Source of the DNA: Phycisphaeraceae bacterium
GTDB lineage: Bacteria; Planctomycetota; Phycisphaerae; Phycisphaerales; UBA1924
Length of the DNA stretch: 64,000 nt
Reading direction: 5' to 3'
Assembly: GCA_019636625.1 (NCBI GenBank)
Contig: JAHBXE010000006.1
Span: 1-64,000, forward strand
Shown: positions 1-7,742 of the stretch, in pieces
How the letters are laid out: every line of letters starts with the position of its first letter
Numbering within the stretch: the first letter of the stretch is position 1
Notes under the pieces: model-generated
What the model was told of the DNA's origin: nothing
Database searches by the model: none
Seen by the model: only the letters and a program-made list of their open reading frames with translations
Translations under genes and position numbers: made by a program

Positions 1-30
1 CACGTACGATGCGTACGGGGAGGCGTCATT

Positions 31-1029
31 TCACGCCGCGGCGCGGTTTTCTTCGTTCTTGGGCTTTGGTACGACCAGGGCGCGGAAGAGGGCGGCGAGG
101 GCGGGGTCGGTGTGGGGGGTGTGCTTGATGAAGACTTCCGTGTTCTCCTTGAGTTCGGTGCCGACGATCCGCGCGGCGGCGCCCTTGCCGTCCTTGAAGA
201 TGCGGATGGGGCCTTTGACGGCGCGGTCGAACCTGGCCTCGAAGCCGGGGAAGCGGAGCAGAACGCCGGGGTGGATGGTGAGCGCGACGGTGACCTCCAG
301 CTTCGCTTTCGCCAGGCTGGCGGCCACCGTATCGCGCAGCTGACGGATGAGCGAGAGCGTCCGCTCTTCGAGCTCCCCCGCCTCGTAGAGCAGCTCGGTC
401 GCGGTCTCCTTCTGCTTGGCGGTCAGGGCCCGCTGCTGGGCGAGCAAGGGTTCGACCTGCGAGCGGACCCGCTTGATGCGGTTCTGGTTGGCCTCGATGG
501 CCGCGGCATGCTGGGCGCTCAGACGCCGGAGCGTCTCATCGATCCCGACCTCGACGATGGTCTCGGACTCCCCGGGGCTGCCCAGGGTCCCGCATCGCAG
601 GCCGCCATTGACGGTCGCGTGCCCGCCGTAGAGGTGCCCGGTCTCGCAGAGGAGCGCCCCGGCGATGATCAGGCGTGAGTTGGCGATCTCGACGCTCGCC
701 GTGACGTCTCCGCCCGCCTCGACGTGGGCCGCGAGGATGCTGCGCGCGGCGAGAGAGCCTCCCGCGGTGTACCTGCCCTTGCCCCGGCCGACAATCCCGC
801 CCTCGGCGATGAGCTCGCCCCCGGCGGCCACGGTCGCGCTCTCGATGGTGCCCCCGATGTGCAGCGAACCCCCGGCCCGGACACTGACGCCGGCGCAGAC
901 GCTGCCCCCGATGCGGACATCGCCGGCGGACTCGAGCGTTGCCGCGAGGTCGCCCTTGACGGTGTGGACCGCGGGCGTTTGGGCCGGCGCCGTGGCGGGA
1001 ACGGGATTGGCGGGCTGACCGCCGTCCAT
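31..1029 (-). CDS. FapA/DUF342-like beta-helix protein
   Basis: 332 aa. Residues about 25-165 are a Gly-rich series of short strands (repeated 'aGGsl.i.g.i....v.AgG.l' pattern) typical of the DUF342/FapA beta-helix. Residues about 175-235 are charged and predicted coiled coil (ALTAKQKETATELLYEAGEL), and a short beta-rich tail follows. Full FapA proteins are longer and have an extra N-terminal domain, which is absent here. FapA-type proteins are linked to flagellar or polar assembly and some membrane-associated scaffolds; the function here is unknown. It is the last gene of the chemosensory operon: its ATG lies one base after the cheY TGA, so coupled translation is likely. A role in placing the chemosensory array is inference. 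Confidence 0.72.
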   Translation of the reverse strand: MDGGQPANPVPATAPAQTPAVHTVKGDLAATLESAGDVRIGGSVCAGVSVRAGGSLHIGGTIESATVAAGGELIAEGGIVGRGKGRYTAGGSLAARSILAAHVEAGGDVTASVEIANSRLIIAGALLCETGHLYGGHATVNGGLRCGTLGSPGESETIVEVGIDETLRRLSAQHAAAIEANQNRIKRVRSQVEPLLAQQRALTAKQKETATELLYEAGELEERTLSLIRQLRDTVAASLAKAKLEVTVALTIHPGVLLRFPGFEARFDRAVKGPIRIFKDGKGAAARIVGTELKENTEVFIKHTPHTDPALAALFRALVVPKPKNEENRAAA

Positions 1030-1030
1030 G

Positions 1031-1408
1031 TCAAGCCGCCTTCGCCTTGGCGAGGGTGGCGTTGATCTTCTCGGTCAGCGCCTCGGGCGTGAAGGGCTTG
1101 ACGACGTAGTTGTTGACGCCGGCGCGGATCGCGTCGAGCACGCGGGCCTTCTCGGCCTCGGTGGTCGCCATGACCAGCAGGGTCTTGGCGTCCTTCTCGC
1201 GGATCTTCTTGACCAGCGTGATCCCGTCCATGTTGGGCATGTTCCAGTCCACCATGATCAGGTCGAAGCCCCCGGGCGTCGCCGCGATCACGGACAGGGC
1301 CTCGATGCCGTCGCCGGCCTCGGCGAACTCGGCTCCCGGGAAGTTGGAGAGGACCTTCTTCTGGATGTTGCGCATCGTCTTGGAGTCGTCCACCAGCAGG
1401 AACTTCAT
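1031..1408 (-). CDS. cheY: CheY-type single-domain response regulator (first copy)
   Basis: 125 aa receiver domain. The acidic pair is D7/D8, the phospho-acceptor is D54 in the motif VDWNMPNMDG, the switch Thr is T82/T83 and the conserved Lys is K104 in VVKPF. The frame is open further upstream, but this start has an AAGGGGG Shine-Dalgarno and gives the normal CheY N terminus (MKFLLVDDSK). There is no output domain, so it should carry the phosphoryl signal from CheA to a motor, pilus or other target. It is one of two CheYs in the operon, which suggests one acts as output and the other as phosphate sink or second output. Two CheX-type phosphatases lie just upstream. Confidence 0.93.
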   Translation of the reverse strand: MKFLLVDDSKTMRNIQKKVLSNFPGAEFAEAGDGIEALSVIAATPGGFDLIMVDWNMPNMDGITLVKKIREKDAKTLLVMATTEAEKARVLDAIRAGVNNYVVKPFTPEALTEKINATLAKAKAA

Positions 1409-1454
1409 GAGCAATCCCCCTTCTCGGGCCTGGCGAGGCCCCCTTGTGTCCTGT

Positions 1455-1946
1455 TCAGGCCGCCTTGTGCCGCTTGATGCAGATCTCGACCGCGAAGTCG
1501 CCGCGCGGGCTCGTGCACGGGATGACGACACATGGGATGTCGCTCATGCCCGCGATGGCGTACCCCTTGCCGATGACCACGCTGGGCGTGGAGATGCTCG
1601 CAACGCCGCCGAGGTGCTGCTTGGCGCCGCCCGCGATCATGTTGGCCAGCTCGCCGATGGCGTCCGCGAAGTCCGGGTCGGAGACCTTGAAGCGCGTCCC
1701 CGAGAAGCTCTCGACGAGGTTGACGGCCGCGGCCTCGGCGAAGCTCACGACCACCGAGCCGGCGACCTGCCCCGAGAGGCCGATGATCCCGCACACGTCG
1801 TAGGTGGACGCGGTCTGGGTCTTGAGGTACGGCTTCTGGACCGTCGCGGGGACGCCGACCATCTTCTGGAACACCTGCGTCACCGCGTTCATGAACGGGA
1901 TGATCAGGTCCGGCGTGATCGCGTTGCTTGTGGCTGTGCTCGACAT
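1455..1946 (-). CDS. cheX: CheX-like CheY-phosphatase (second copy)
   Basis: 163 aa. It matches the CheX/CheC phosphatase fold: a central E-x-x-N motif (GELANMIAGGAK) at about residues 103-106, where CheX family catalytic residues sit, followed by the strand-rich 'PSVVIGKGY' half. The family removes phosphate from CheY-P. The start was set at an ATG preceded by AAGGGTG. It is paralogous to the gene immediately upstream in the operon; the two differ clearly in sequence, so they may serve the two different CheYs. Confidence 0.85.
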   Translation of the reverse strand: MSSTATSNAITPDLIIPFMNAVTQVFQKMVGVPATVQKPYLKTQTASTYDVCGIIGLSGQVAGSVVVSFAEAAAVNLVESFSGTRFKVSDPDFADAIGELANMIAGGAKQHLGGVASISTPSVVIGKGYAIAGMSDIPCVVIPCTSPRGDFAVEICIKRHKAA

Positions 1947-1968
1947 ACTCACCCTTCTGGCCCGTGCT

Positions 1969-2436
1969 TCAGGCCGCACGCTTGTCTTCCCCGAGCCGCT
2001 CGAGGATCGTGATCGTCACCCGGTGGCCGTCGCACGAGAACTCCTCGCGGTTGACCACCCGGCTCCCCGGCACCCGCGCCGAGTAGTCCCCGCCCTCGAC
2101 CACCGAGGGCAGCGACAGGTAACACTTCTCCGGCAGGAGCGACTTGAGGTTGCCCCCCATGATGTTCACCAGCTCCGCCACGGCGTCCTGCATGTCCTGC
2201 ATCGACACCGAGTCGGGCCACGAGGAGAACATCGCCGCGGCGGCCTTGCGGGCCACCTCCGTCGAGCAGTCCAGCAGCACCGCCCCGTTCCAGGCGCCGG
2301 TGATCTGGATGCTCCCCACGGTGGACCGGCCCCGGGCCGAGGACTGGCCCGAAGTGTCCACGGTCAGCGGCACCGCCAGGGTGACCTCCCACACCGTCTC
2401 GGCCAGGGTCCGGATGTCGTCTGGATTGAAGTTCAT
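1969..2436 (-). CDS. cheX: CheX-like CheY-phosphatase (first copy)
   Basis: 155 aa. CheX-type phosphatase with the E-x-x-N motif in AELVNIMGGNLK and the characteristic 'LLPEKCYLSLPSVVEG' segment. It should dephosphorylate CheY-P and reset the signal. The ATG is preceded by AAGGGGA with good spacing. It lies 11 nt after cheR and 22 nt before the second cheX. Two tandem CheX proteins with no CheZ or CheC seen here is a notable arrangement. Confidence 0.85.
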   Translation of the reverse strand: MNFNPDDIRTLAETVWEVTLAVPLTVDTSGQSSARGRSTVGSIQITGAWNGAVLLDCSTEVARKAAAAMFSSWPDSVSMQDMQDAVAELVNIMGGNLKSLLPEKCYLSLPSVVEGGDYSARVPGSRVVNREEFSCDGHRVTITILERLGEDKRAA

Positions 2437-2447
2437 GGTGGTCCCCT

Positions 2448-3287
2448 TCAGGCCGCCTTGGCCATTGCCTGCCGGATGCGGTAGCACCCGCTCTTCTCGA
2501 TCTGCGTCCGCTCGAAGCCGTCGTCCAGGCCCATGGTCGTCTCGGCCGAGCCCAGGAACAGGTACCCATCGGGGCGGAGCAGGCCCCGCACCCGCCGCAG
2601 GATGTCCTTCTTGGTCTCGGCGTCGAAGTAGATCAGCACGTTCCGCATGAACACGATGTCAAAGGGCGGCAGCCCCGGCCACGACTGCGTCAGGTTCATC
2701 TCCCGGAAGTCGATCATCGACCGCAGCTTCGGGCTGATCTCCCACTCCAGGCCCTGCTTGGTGAAGTACTTGACCATCAGGGCCGCCGGCAGGCCGCGGT
2801 TGACCTCGATCTGGTTGTACCGCCCGGCCCGCGACCTGGCGATCATCTCTGAGGAAAGGTCCGTCGCGATGAACGTGAGCTTCCACGAGTCGATGTCCGG
2901 GATCGACTCGCGCAGGGTCATGGCGATCGTGTAGGGCTCCTGGCCCGTCGAGCTGGCCCCGCACCAGATCGACAGCGACTTGCTCGCCGCCCGGCTGACC
3001 GTCAGCGCCGGGATCACGACCCGCTTGAGCGCCTCGAAGGGGTGCAGGTCGCGGAAGAAGCTCGTCTCGTTGGTCGTCATCGCCTCGACCACCAGCTTGT
3101 GCAGCGGGTCCCCGGGGCTTCCCTGCACCCGCGCGATGAGCGCCGAGGCGGAGTCCATCTTCTGCTGCCGCGCCAGCGCCGAGAGCCGCGCCTCGACCAG
3201 GTACTCCTTGCCCGGCTCGAGCACGATCCCGGACTTCTTCCGGACCATCTCGCGCACAAAGTCGAACTCGCCCGTCGTGATCGCCAT
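2448..3287 (-). CDS. cheR: Chemoreceptor glutamate methyltransferase CheR
   Basis: 279 aa, the usual CheR length. The N-terminal helical domain (about residues 1-75) is followed by the SAM-binding methyltransferase domain with TNETSFFRD, the glycine-loop region WCGASSTGQEPYTIAM, and 'FDIVFMRNVLIYFD' near the active site. It methylates receptor glutamates using S-adenosylmethionine, for sensory adaptation. A strong AGGAGGAGG Shine-Dalgarno overlaps the end of cheB, so translation is probably coupled. Its likely substrate is the soluble receptor in the same operon. Confidence 0.95.
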   Translation of the reverse strand: MAITTGEFDFVREMVRKKSGIVLEPGKEYLVEARLSALARQQKMDSASALIARVQGSPGDPLHKLVVEAMTTNETSFFRDLHPFEALKRVVIPALTVSRAASKSLSIWCGASSTGQEPYTIAMTLRESIPDIDSWKLTFIATDLSSEMIARSRAGRYNQIEVNRGLPAALMVKYFTKQGLEWEISPKLRSMIDFREMNLTQSWPGLPPFDIVFMRNVLIYFDAETKKDILRRVRGLLRPDGYLFLGSAETTMGLDDGFERTQIEKSGCYRIRQAMAKAA

Positions 3288-3299
3288 CGCCCCTCCTCC

Positions 3300-4448
3300 T
3301 CAGCCCGCCTTGCGCTGCAACCGGCCTTCCCAGGCCCGGCGCGTCAGTTCCTGCCCGATCTCCGCCAGCGGGAGCACCCGCCCCGCCAGCCCCGCCTTGG
3401 CGACAAAGCCCGGCATCCCCCACACCACGCTCGACGCCTCATCCTGCACGATGACGTCGCCCCCGGCCTCGCGGATGTGCTCGCACCCGCGCAGCCCATC
3501 GCTCCCCATCCCGGTCAGCACCACCGCGAGGGCCGACGCCCCGTACCCACGCGCCACCGACCGGAACAGCTGGTCCACCGCCGGACGGCACGAGTTCTCC
3601 GGCGGGTCCATGTTGCTCGCCGCCTTCACCACGCCCCCGGCGCGCTCGACTGTCATGTGCGATCCGCCCGCCGCGATCACCACTTCACCAGGCCGCAGCA
3701 CCATCCCGGGCTCGCTCTCCCGCACCTTGAGCGCGCACTGCCCCGCCAGACGCTCGGCCAGCAACCGCGTGAACACCGGGGGCATGTGCTGCACGATCGC
3801 AATGGGCACCGGGAAGTCCGCCGCCAGCGTCGGCAGCAGCGCCGAGAGCGCGTTGGGCCCCCCGGTCGAGACCCCGATGGCGACAACCTCGATCCGGCCC
3901 GCCTTGGCTGATGCGATCGAGGGCGGTGTCACCACCGCGGCCCGCGCCAATGGGGCGATGGCCGCGGCGGGCGGAGCGGGGAACCGGACCGGGCACGAAG
4001 CGCCGAGCCGGAGGTCCGTCCGGTCCGACACGGCCGGGGCGAGTCGCCCGCACAGCGACTTGATCTTCGGGATCAACTCCTCGTTGATCCGCGCGATCGC
4101 GGTGCCGACGCTCCCGACGTTGGCCGGCTTGGTCACGTAGTCGTTGGCCCCCGCCGCCAGGGCGTCGAACGTCACCGCGGCGCCCCGCTCGGTGAGGGTG
4201 CTGAACATGATCACCGGGAGCTTGGGGTGCGTCTGTCGGATCGCCTTGAGCGTCGCCAGCCCGTCCATCTCCGGCATCTCGAAGTCCAGCGTCACGACAT
4301 CGGGATTGACCTGCGCCAGCTTCGCCAGCGCGATCCGACCGTTGGCCGCCGTCACGACCTCCAGGTCCGGGTCCGCCGACAGCGAGTCCGTGAGGATCTT
4401 CCTCACGACCACCGCATCGTCCACAATCAGTACGCGTAGCTTGGGCAC
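3300..4448 (-). CDS. cheB: Chemoreceptor methylesterase/deamidase CheB
   Basis: 382 aa from a GTG start with GGGGAGAGGG upstream. A receiver domain at 1-125 (D10/D11, acceptor D55 in TLDFEMPEMDG, Lys in VTKPANVG) is joined by an Ala/Pro-rich linker to the C-terminal esterase domain. The catalytic Ser lies in IGVSTGGPNAL, the His in QHMPPVFT and the Asp in GMGSDG. It removes methyl groups from receptors when phosphorylated by CheA, opposing CheR next to it. All catalytic residues of the family are present. Confidence 0.95.
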   Translation of the reverse strand: MPKLRVLIVDDAVVVRKILTDSLSADPDLEVVTAANGRIALAKLAQVNPDVVTLDFEMPEMDGLATLKAIRQTHPKLPVIMFSTLTERGAAVTFDALAAGANDYVTKPANVGSVGTAIARINEELIPKIKSLCGRLAPAVSDRTDLRLGASCPVRFPAPPAAAIAPLARAAVVTPPSIASAKAGRIEVVAIGVSTGGPNALSALLPTLAADFPVPIAIVQHMPPVFTRLLAERLAGQCALKVRESEPGMVLRPGEVVIAAGGSHMTVERAGGVVKAASNMDPPENSCRPAVDQLFRSVARGYGASALAVVLTGMGSDGLRGCEHIREAGGDVIVQDEASSVVWGMPGFVAKAGLAGRVLPLAEIGQELTRRAWEGRLQRKAG

Positions 4449-4479
4449 GGATCGTTCCCTCTCCCCTTCAGACGCACAG

Positions 4480-4842
4480 TCACGCCGCCAGCAACTCGAG
4501 TTTGTCCCTGAGCGCATCCTTCGTGAACGGCTTCATCACGTACTCGTTGGCCCCGGCCTCGAGCGCCTTGGTCACCTGCGAGGTCTCGATCTCCGTCGTC
4601 ACCATCATGATCTTCATCGAGTCGTTGGCCGGGTCCGAACGCACCGCCTTCACGAAGTCGTACCCGTTCATCACCGGCATGTTCCAGTCCACCAGCGCCA
4701 GCTCGAACGGGCCGTGCTGCTTCACCGCGTCCAGGCCTTCCTGGCCGTTGGTCGCTTCGACCGACTCGTGCCCCAGTTCCGACAGCACGTTGCGGAGGAT
4801 CATCCGCATGGCCCGCGAATCATCGATCACAATCGCACGCAT
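4480..4842 (-). CDS. cheY: CheY-type single-domain response regulator (second copy)
   Basis: 120 aa receiver with acidic pair D7/D8, acceptor D52 in LVDWNMPVMNG, T82/T83 and K104 in VMKPFTKD. The ATG follows a purine-rich leader. It lies between the receptor gene and cheB. A strong hairpin separates it from the receptor gene, so its level may be set separately. It is about as similar to the other CheY as one would expect of an old duplication. Confidence 0.93.
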   Translation of the reverse strand: MRAIVIDDSRAMRMILRNVLSELGHESVEATNGQEGLDAVKQHGPFELALVDWNMPVMNGYDFVKAVRSDPANDSMKIMMVTTEIETSQVTKALEAGANEYVMKPFTKDALRDKLELLAA

Positions 4843-4887
4843 GGTCCCCTCCCGATGTTGATCTCTCCCGCTCCGAATCCGAGAAAC

Positions 4888-4918
4888 CGCCGCGCCGGGC
4901 TCTTCACCCGGCGCGGCG
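4888..4918 (-). terminator. Intercistronic hairpin between receptor gene and cheY
   Basis: A perfect 12-bp GC-only stem (CGCCGCGCCGGG / CCCGGCGCGGCG) with a 7-nt loop lies 9 nt after the receptor stop and 45 nt before the cheY start. There is no strong U run, so it is either a partial terminator or an mRNA-stabilising end that lets receptor and cheY be made at different levels. Confidence 0.5.
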
Positions 4919-4926
4919 TGCGTCAC

Positions 4927-6906
4927 TCACACCTTGAACTGCTGCACCACCTGCTGCAGCCCGCTTGACATCCGCGACAGCTCACCCGCCGCCTTGGAGG
5001 TGTCGTTGGCCCCCTCGGTCGTGCTCTTGGCGGCCGTCGCCACCCCGGTGATGTTCTGCGCGATCTCCGAGGCGCCCTTGGCCGCTTCGGTGATGTTGCG
5101 TGTCATCTCGTTGGTCGTCGCCGTCTGCTCCTCGACGGCCGACGCGATCGTGTTCGAGATGTCGTTGATCTGCGTGATGATCGTCCCGATCTGGCCGATC
5201 GCCTCCACCGAATCGGCCGTGTCGCTCCGGATCGCCTCGATCTTCTGGCTGATGTCCTCGGTCGCCTTGGCCGTCTCCTTGGCCAGCTCCTTGACCTCGT
5301 TGGCCACCACCGCGAAGCCCTTGCCCGCCTCGCCCGCCCGAGCCGCCTCGATCGTGGCGTTCAGGGCCAGCAGGTTGGTCTGCTGCGCGATCGACGTGAT
5401 CACCTTGATCACCTTCCCGATCTCCACGCTGCTCTCCCCGAGCTTGGCGATCGTGCTGTTGGTCTTGTCGGCAACCTTCACCGCGCTGGTCGCCACACGC
5501 GCCGCCTCCGCCGCGTTCTTCGCGATCTCCTTGATCGAGCTGGTCATCTCCTCGGCCGCGGTCGCGACGCTCTGCACGTTCTTGCTGACCTCTTCCGACG
5601 CCGCGGACACCACGTTCGCCTGCGCGCTCGTTTCCTCGGCGTTGGCGCTCATCTGCGTGCTGACGGAGGTCAGCTCTTCCGCGCTGCTCGCGAGCGACTG
5701 CGACAGGGCGCGGACCTCGGCCTCCATGCGCTTGGCCGCCGTGATGTCCGTCGCGTACTTCACGACCTTGTAGGGCCGGCCGCTGGCGTCAAAGATGGGG
5801 TTGTACGAGGCCTGGATCCAGATCTCGCGACCGCCCTTGCCGAACCGCTTGTACTGGCCGGACTGGAACTTGCCCGATCCGAGGTCCGCCCAGAACTGGC
5901 GGTACTCGCTGGTCGAGGCGAAGGCCGGATCGCAGAACAGGCTGTGGTGCTTGCCCTTGATCTCTTCCAAGCGGTACCCGACCGCCCCGAGGAAGTTCTC
6001 GTTGGCTTCGACGATCGTGCCGTCCAGATTGAACGAGATCACCGCGTACGACTTGTTGATCGCCGCGAGTTGACCTTCAAAGTCGGCGGCGCGGGTCTTC
6101 GCCTCCGTAATGTCCGTCGCGTACTTGACGACCTTGAACGGCTTGCCGTCGGTCCCCGCGACCGGGTTGTACGTGGCCTGGATCCAGATCTCCCGACCGC
6201 CCTTGGCCAGACGCTTGTACTGGCCCGCCTGGAACTTGCCGGCGTTCAGGTCCGCCCAGAACTGGCGGTAGTCGTGGCTCGCCGTGTACGCCGGGTCGCA
6301 GAACATGCTGTGGTGCTTGTTCTTGATCTCATCGAGGCGGTATCCCAGCGCGCCAAGGAAGTTGTCGTTGGCGTTGAGGATCGTGCCGTCCATGTTGAAC
6401 TCGATTACCGCCTGCGACCGGCTGATCGCATCGCTCATCGCGGCGTACCCCGCGTTCTGCTGCGCCAGTTTCAACTTCTCGGTGATGACCTCCCATGTGA
6501 CCATCGCACCGACGTACTCCCCGGATGCGTCCTTCACGGGCATCACCAGCAGATCCAGCGTCTCATCCCCCAACTGGATGTTCGCCTGGTGCGGCAGGTT
6601 CTTCTCATCCGCCAGCAGCTTCCGCTGGTGCTCCGGGCGCTTGTGGAAGATGTCGATCGACTGCCCGAGGATCTGGTCCACTTTCACGGGGAGAAGGTGC
6701 TCGATGGTCCGCAGCGTCTTCATCGACGCCGGGTTGATGTAGCGCAGAATCAGGTCGCGGTCCGCGTACATGACGTTGACCGGAACGTTGTGCAGCATGG
6801 TCGCCGCGAGTGCCGGATCAAACCCCTGCACGGCCTCCGCGCTCGGCGCGGCGGATGCCGGCCGGCGAGAAGGGGCGTGCCCGTTGCGAATCATCGTGGT
6901 TCCCAT
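4927..6906 (-). CDS. Soluble triple-PAS methyl-accepting chemotaxis protein
   Basis: 659 aa with no signal peptide, membrane segment or HAMP domain, so cytoplasmic. The first PAS-like domain (about 25-135) is followed by two closely similar PAS/PAC domains (about 150-260 and 270-385) that share '[13 protein letters not shown]' and '[10 protein letters not shown]'. The last 260 residues are a long helical signalling domain with the hairpin tip motif [34 protein letters not shown], split here only by wording. PAS pairs of this sort in aerotaxis receptors bind heme or flavin; the ligand here is not visible. It starts at an ATG after AAAGGAAAGG. It is the only receptor in the operon. Confidence 0.93.
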   Translation of the reverse strand: MGTTMIRNGHAPSRRPASAAPSAEAVQGFDPALAATMLHNVPVNVMYADRDLILRYINPASMKTLRTIEHLLPVKVDQILGQSIDIFHKRPEHQRKLLADEKNLPHQANIQLGDETLDLLVMPVKDASGEYVGAMVTWEVITEKLKLAQQNAGYAAMSDAISRSQAVIEFNMDGTILNANDNFLGALGYRLDEIKNKHHSMFCDPAYTASHDYRQFWADLNAGKFQAGQYKRLAKGGREIWIQATYNPVAGTDGKPFKVVKYATDITEAKTRAADFEGQLAAINKSYAVISFNLDGTIVEANENFLGAVGYRLEEIKGKHHSLFCDPAFASTSEYRQFWADLGSGKFQSGQYKRFGKGGREIWIQASYNPIFDASGRPYKVVKYATDITAAKRMEAEVRALSQSLASSAEELTSVSTQMSANAEETSAQANVVSAASEEVSKNVQSVATAAEEMTSSIKEIAKNAAEAARVATSAVKVADKTNSTIAKLGESSVEIGKVIKVITSIAQQTNLLALNATIEAARAGEAGKGFAVVANEVKELAKETAKATEDISQKIEAIRSDTADSVEAIGQIGTIITQINDISNTIASAVEEQTATTNEMTRNITEAAKGASEIAQNITGVATAAKSTTEGANDTSKAAGELSRMSSGLQQVVQQFKV

Positions 6907-6937
6907 GGTGCCTTTCCTTTGCAATCCAACGCGCCGC

Positions 6938-7294
6938 CTACATGACAAGCGCCGTGACATAGGTCAACCCGCGCAGGGCCACAAACGAAACGCCCAGCAC
7001 GCGGTGCGTGGACCGCGACGCGCGGTCCCCCCTGAGTGCCCTTCTTCCAAGAACGATCATCACCACATACAGGATCATCACCGCCAGCGCAATGGCGGCG
7101 TGGATGTACACCAGCGGGCTCACACCCTTGGCGACCTTCTCCACCGCGCTCCGCGTGAACTCGATGTACAGCAGAAGGGTCAGGTCCACCGCGAACGCGC
7201 CGGACATGATCCCGATGTGCACACGCCTCCGCCGGCGCATCATCACGCCCACCAGGATCAGCACGAGCACCAGACTGGACAGCACGTGGAGCAC
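6938..7294 (-). CDS. Small DUF420-like membrane protein
   Basis: 118 aa with three to four hydrophobic segments (about 3-19, 28-47, 62-82, 97-117). Histidines stand at matching positions to DUF420/YozB proteins: one in VHIGIMSG, one in VYIHAAIA and one in THRVLG. That family is thought to be heme-associated, but its role is not settled. The assignment is by pattern only. It sits between cheW and the PAS receptor, 10 nt after cheW, with no spacing for a separate promoter. A membrane redox or heme partner for the soluble receptor is a plausible inference. Confidence 0.6.
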   Translation of the reverse strand: MLHVLSSLVLVLILVGVMMRRRRRVHIGIMSGAFAVDLTLLLYIEFTRSAVEKVAKGVSPLVYIHAAIALAVMILYVVMIVLGRRALRGDRASRSTHRVLGVSFVALRGLTYVTALVM

Positions 7295-7304
7295 GGTTCA
7301 TTCC

Positions 7305-7742
7305 TCACGCCGCGGCGGCGAGGCCGACGGCCTTCTCGGTATCCATGATCAGGAGCAGGCGGTCCTTGAGCTTGTACACACCCAGGAGGAGATCGCGTGT
7401 CACGCCGGTGAGGGTCTCCGGGGTCCGCTCGAACGACTCCGGCTCCACGGTCACCACATCTCCGATCTCGTCCACCAGCAGGCTCATGGCGCCCTCGCCG
7501 GTCCTGACCACCACGTTCATCGGCAGCGCCCCTTCCGCCCGGTCCTCGAGCCCCAGCCGCCGACGAAGGTCGACGGCCGTCACGATCTGCCCGCGCAGGT
7601 TGATCAGGCCACGGATGACCGCGTGCGCCAGCGGCACCCGCGTCATGTCCTGGTACCGGATCACCTCCTGCACCTTGAGCACATCGACCCCGAAGTACAT
7701 CCCGTCCACCAGGAACGTGCAGAACTGCCGGTCGTCGTTCAT
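7305..7742 (-). CDS. cheW: Chemotaxis coupling protein CheW
   Basis: 145 aa, a single CheW domain (CTFLVDGMYFGVDVLKVQEV, then RGLINLRGQIVTAVDLRRRLGL). It couples the receptor to CheA. The start overlaps the cheA stop in an ATGA, showing translational coupling. It ends close to the small membrane protein gene. Confidence 0.95.
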   Translation of the reverse strand: MNDDRQFCTFLVDGMYFGVDVLKVQEVIRYQDMTRVPLAHAVIRGLINLRGQIVTAVDLRRRLGLEDRAEGALPMNVVVRTGEGAMSLLVDEIGDVVTVEPESFERTPETLTGVTRDLLLGVYKLKDRLLLIMDTEKAVGLAAAA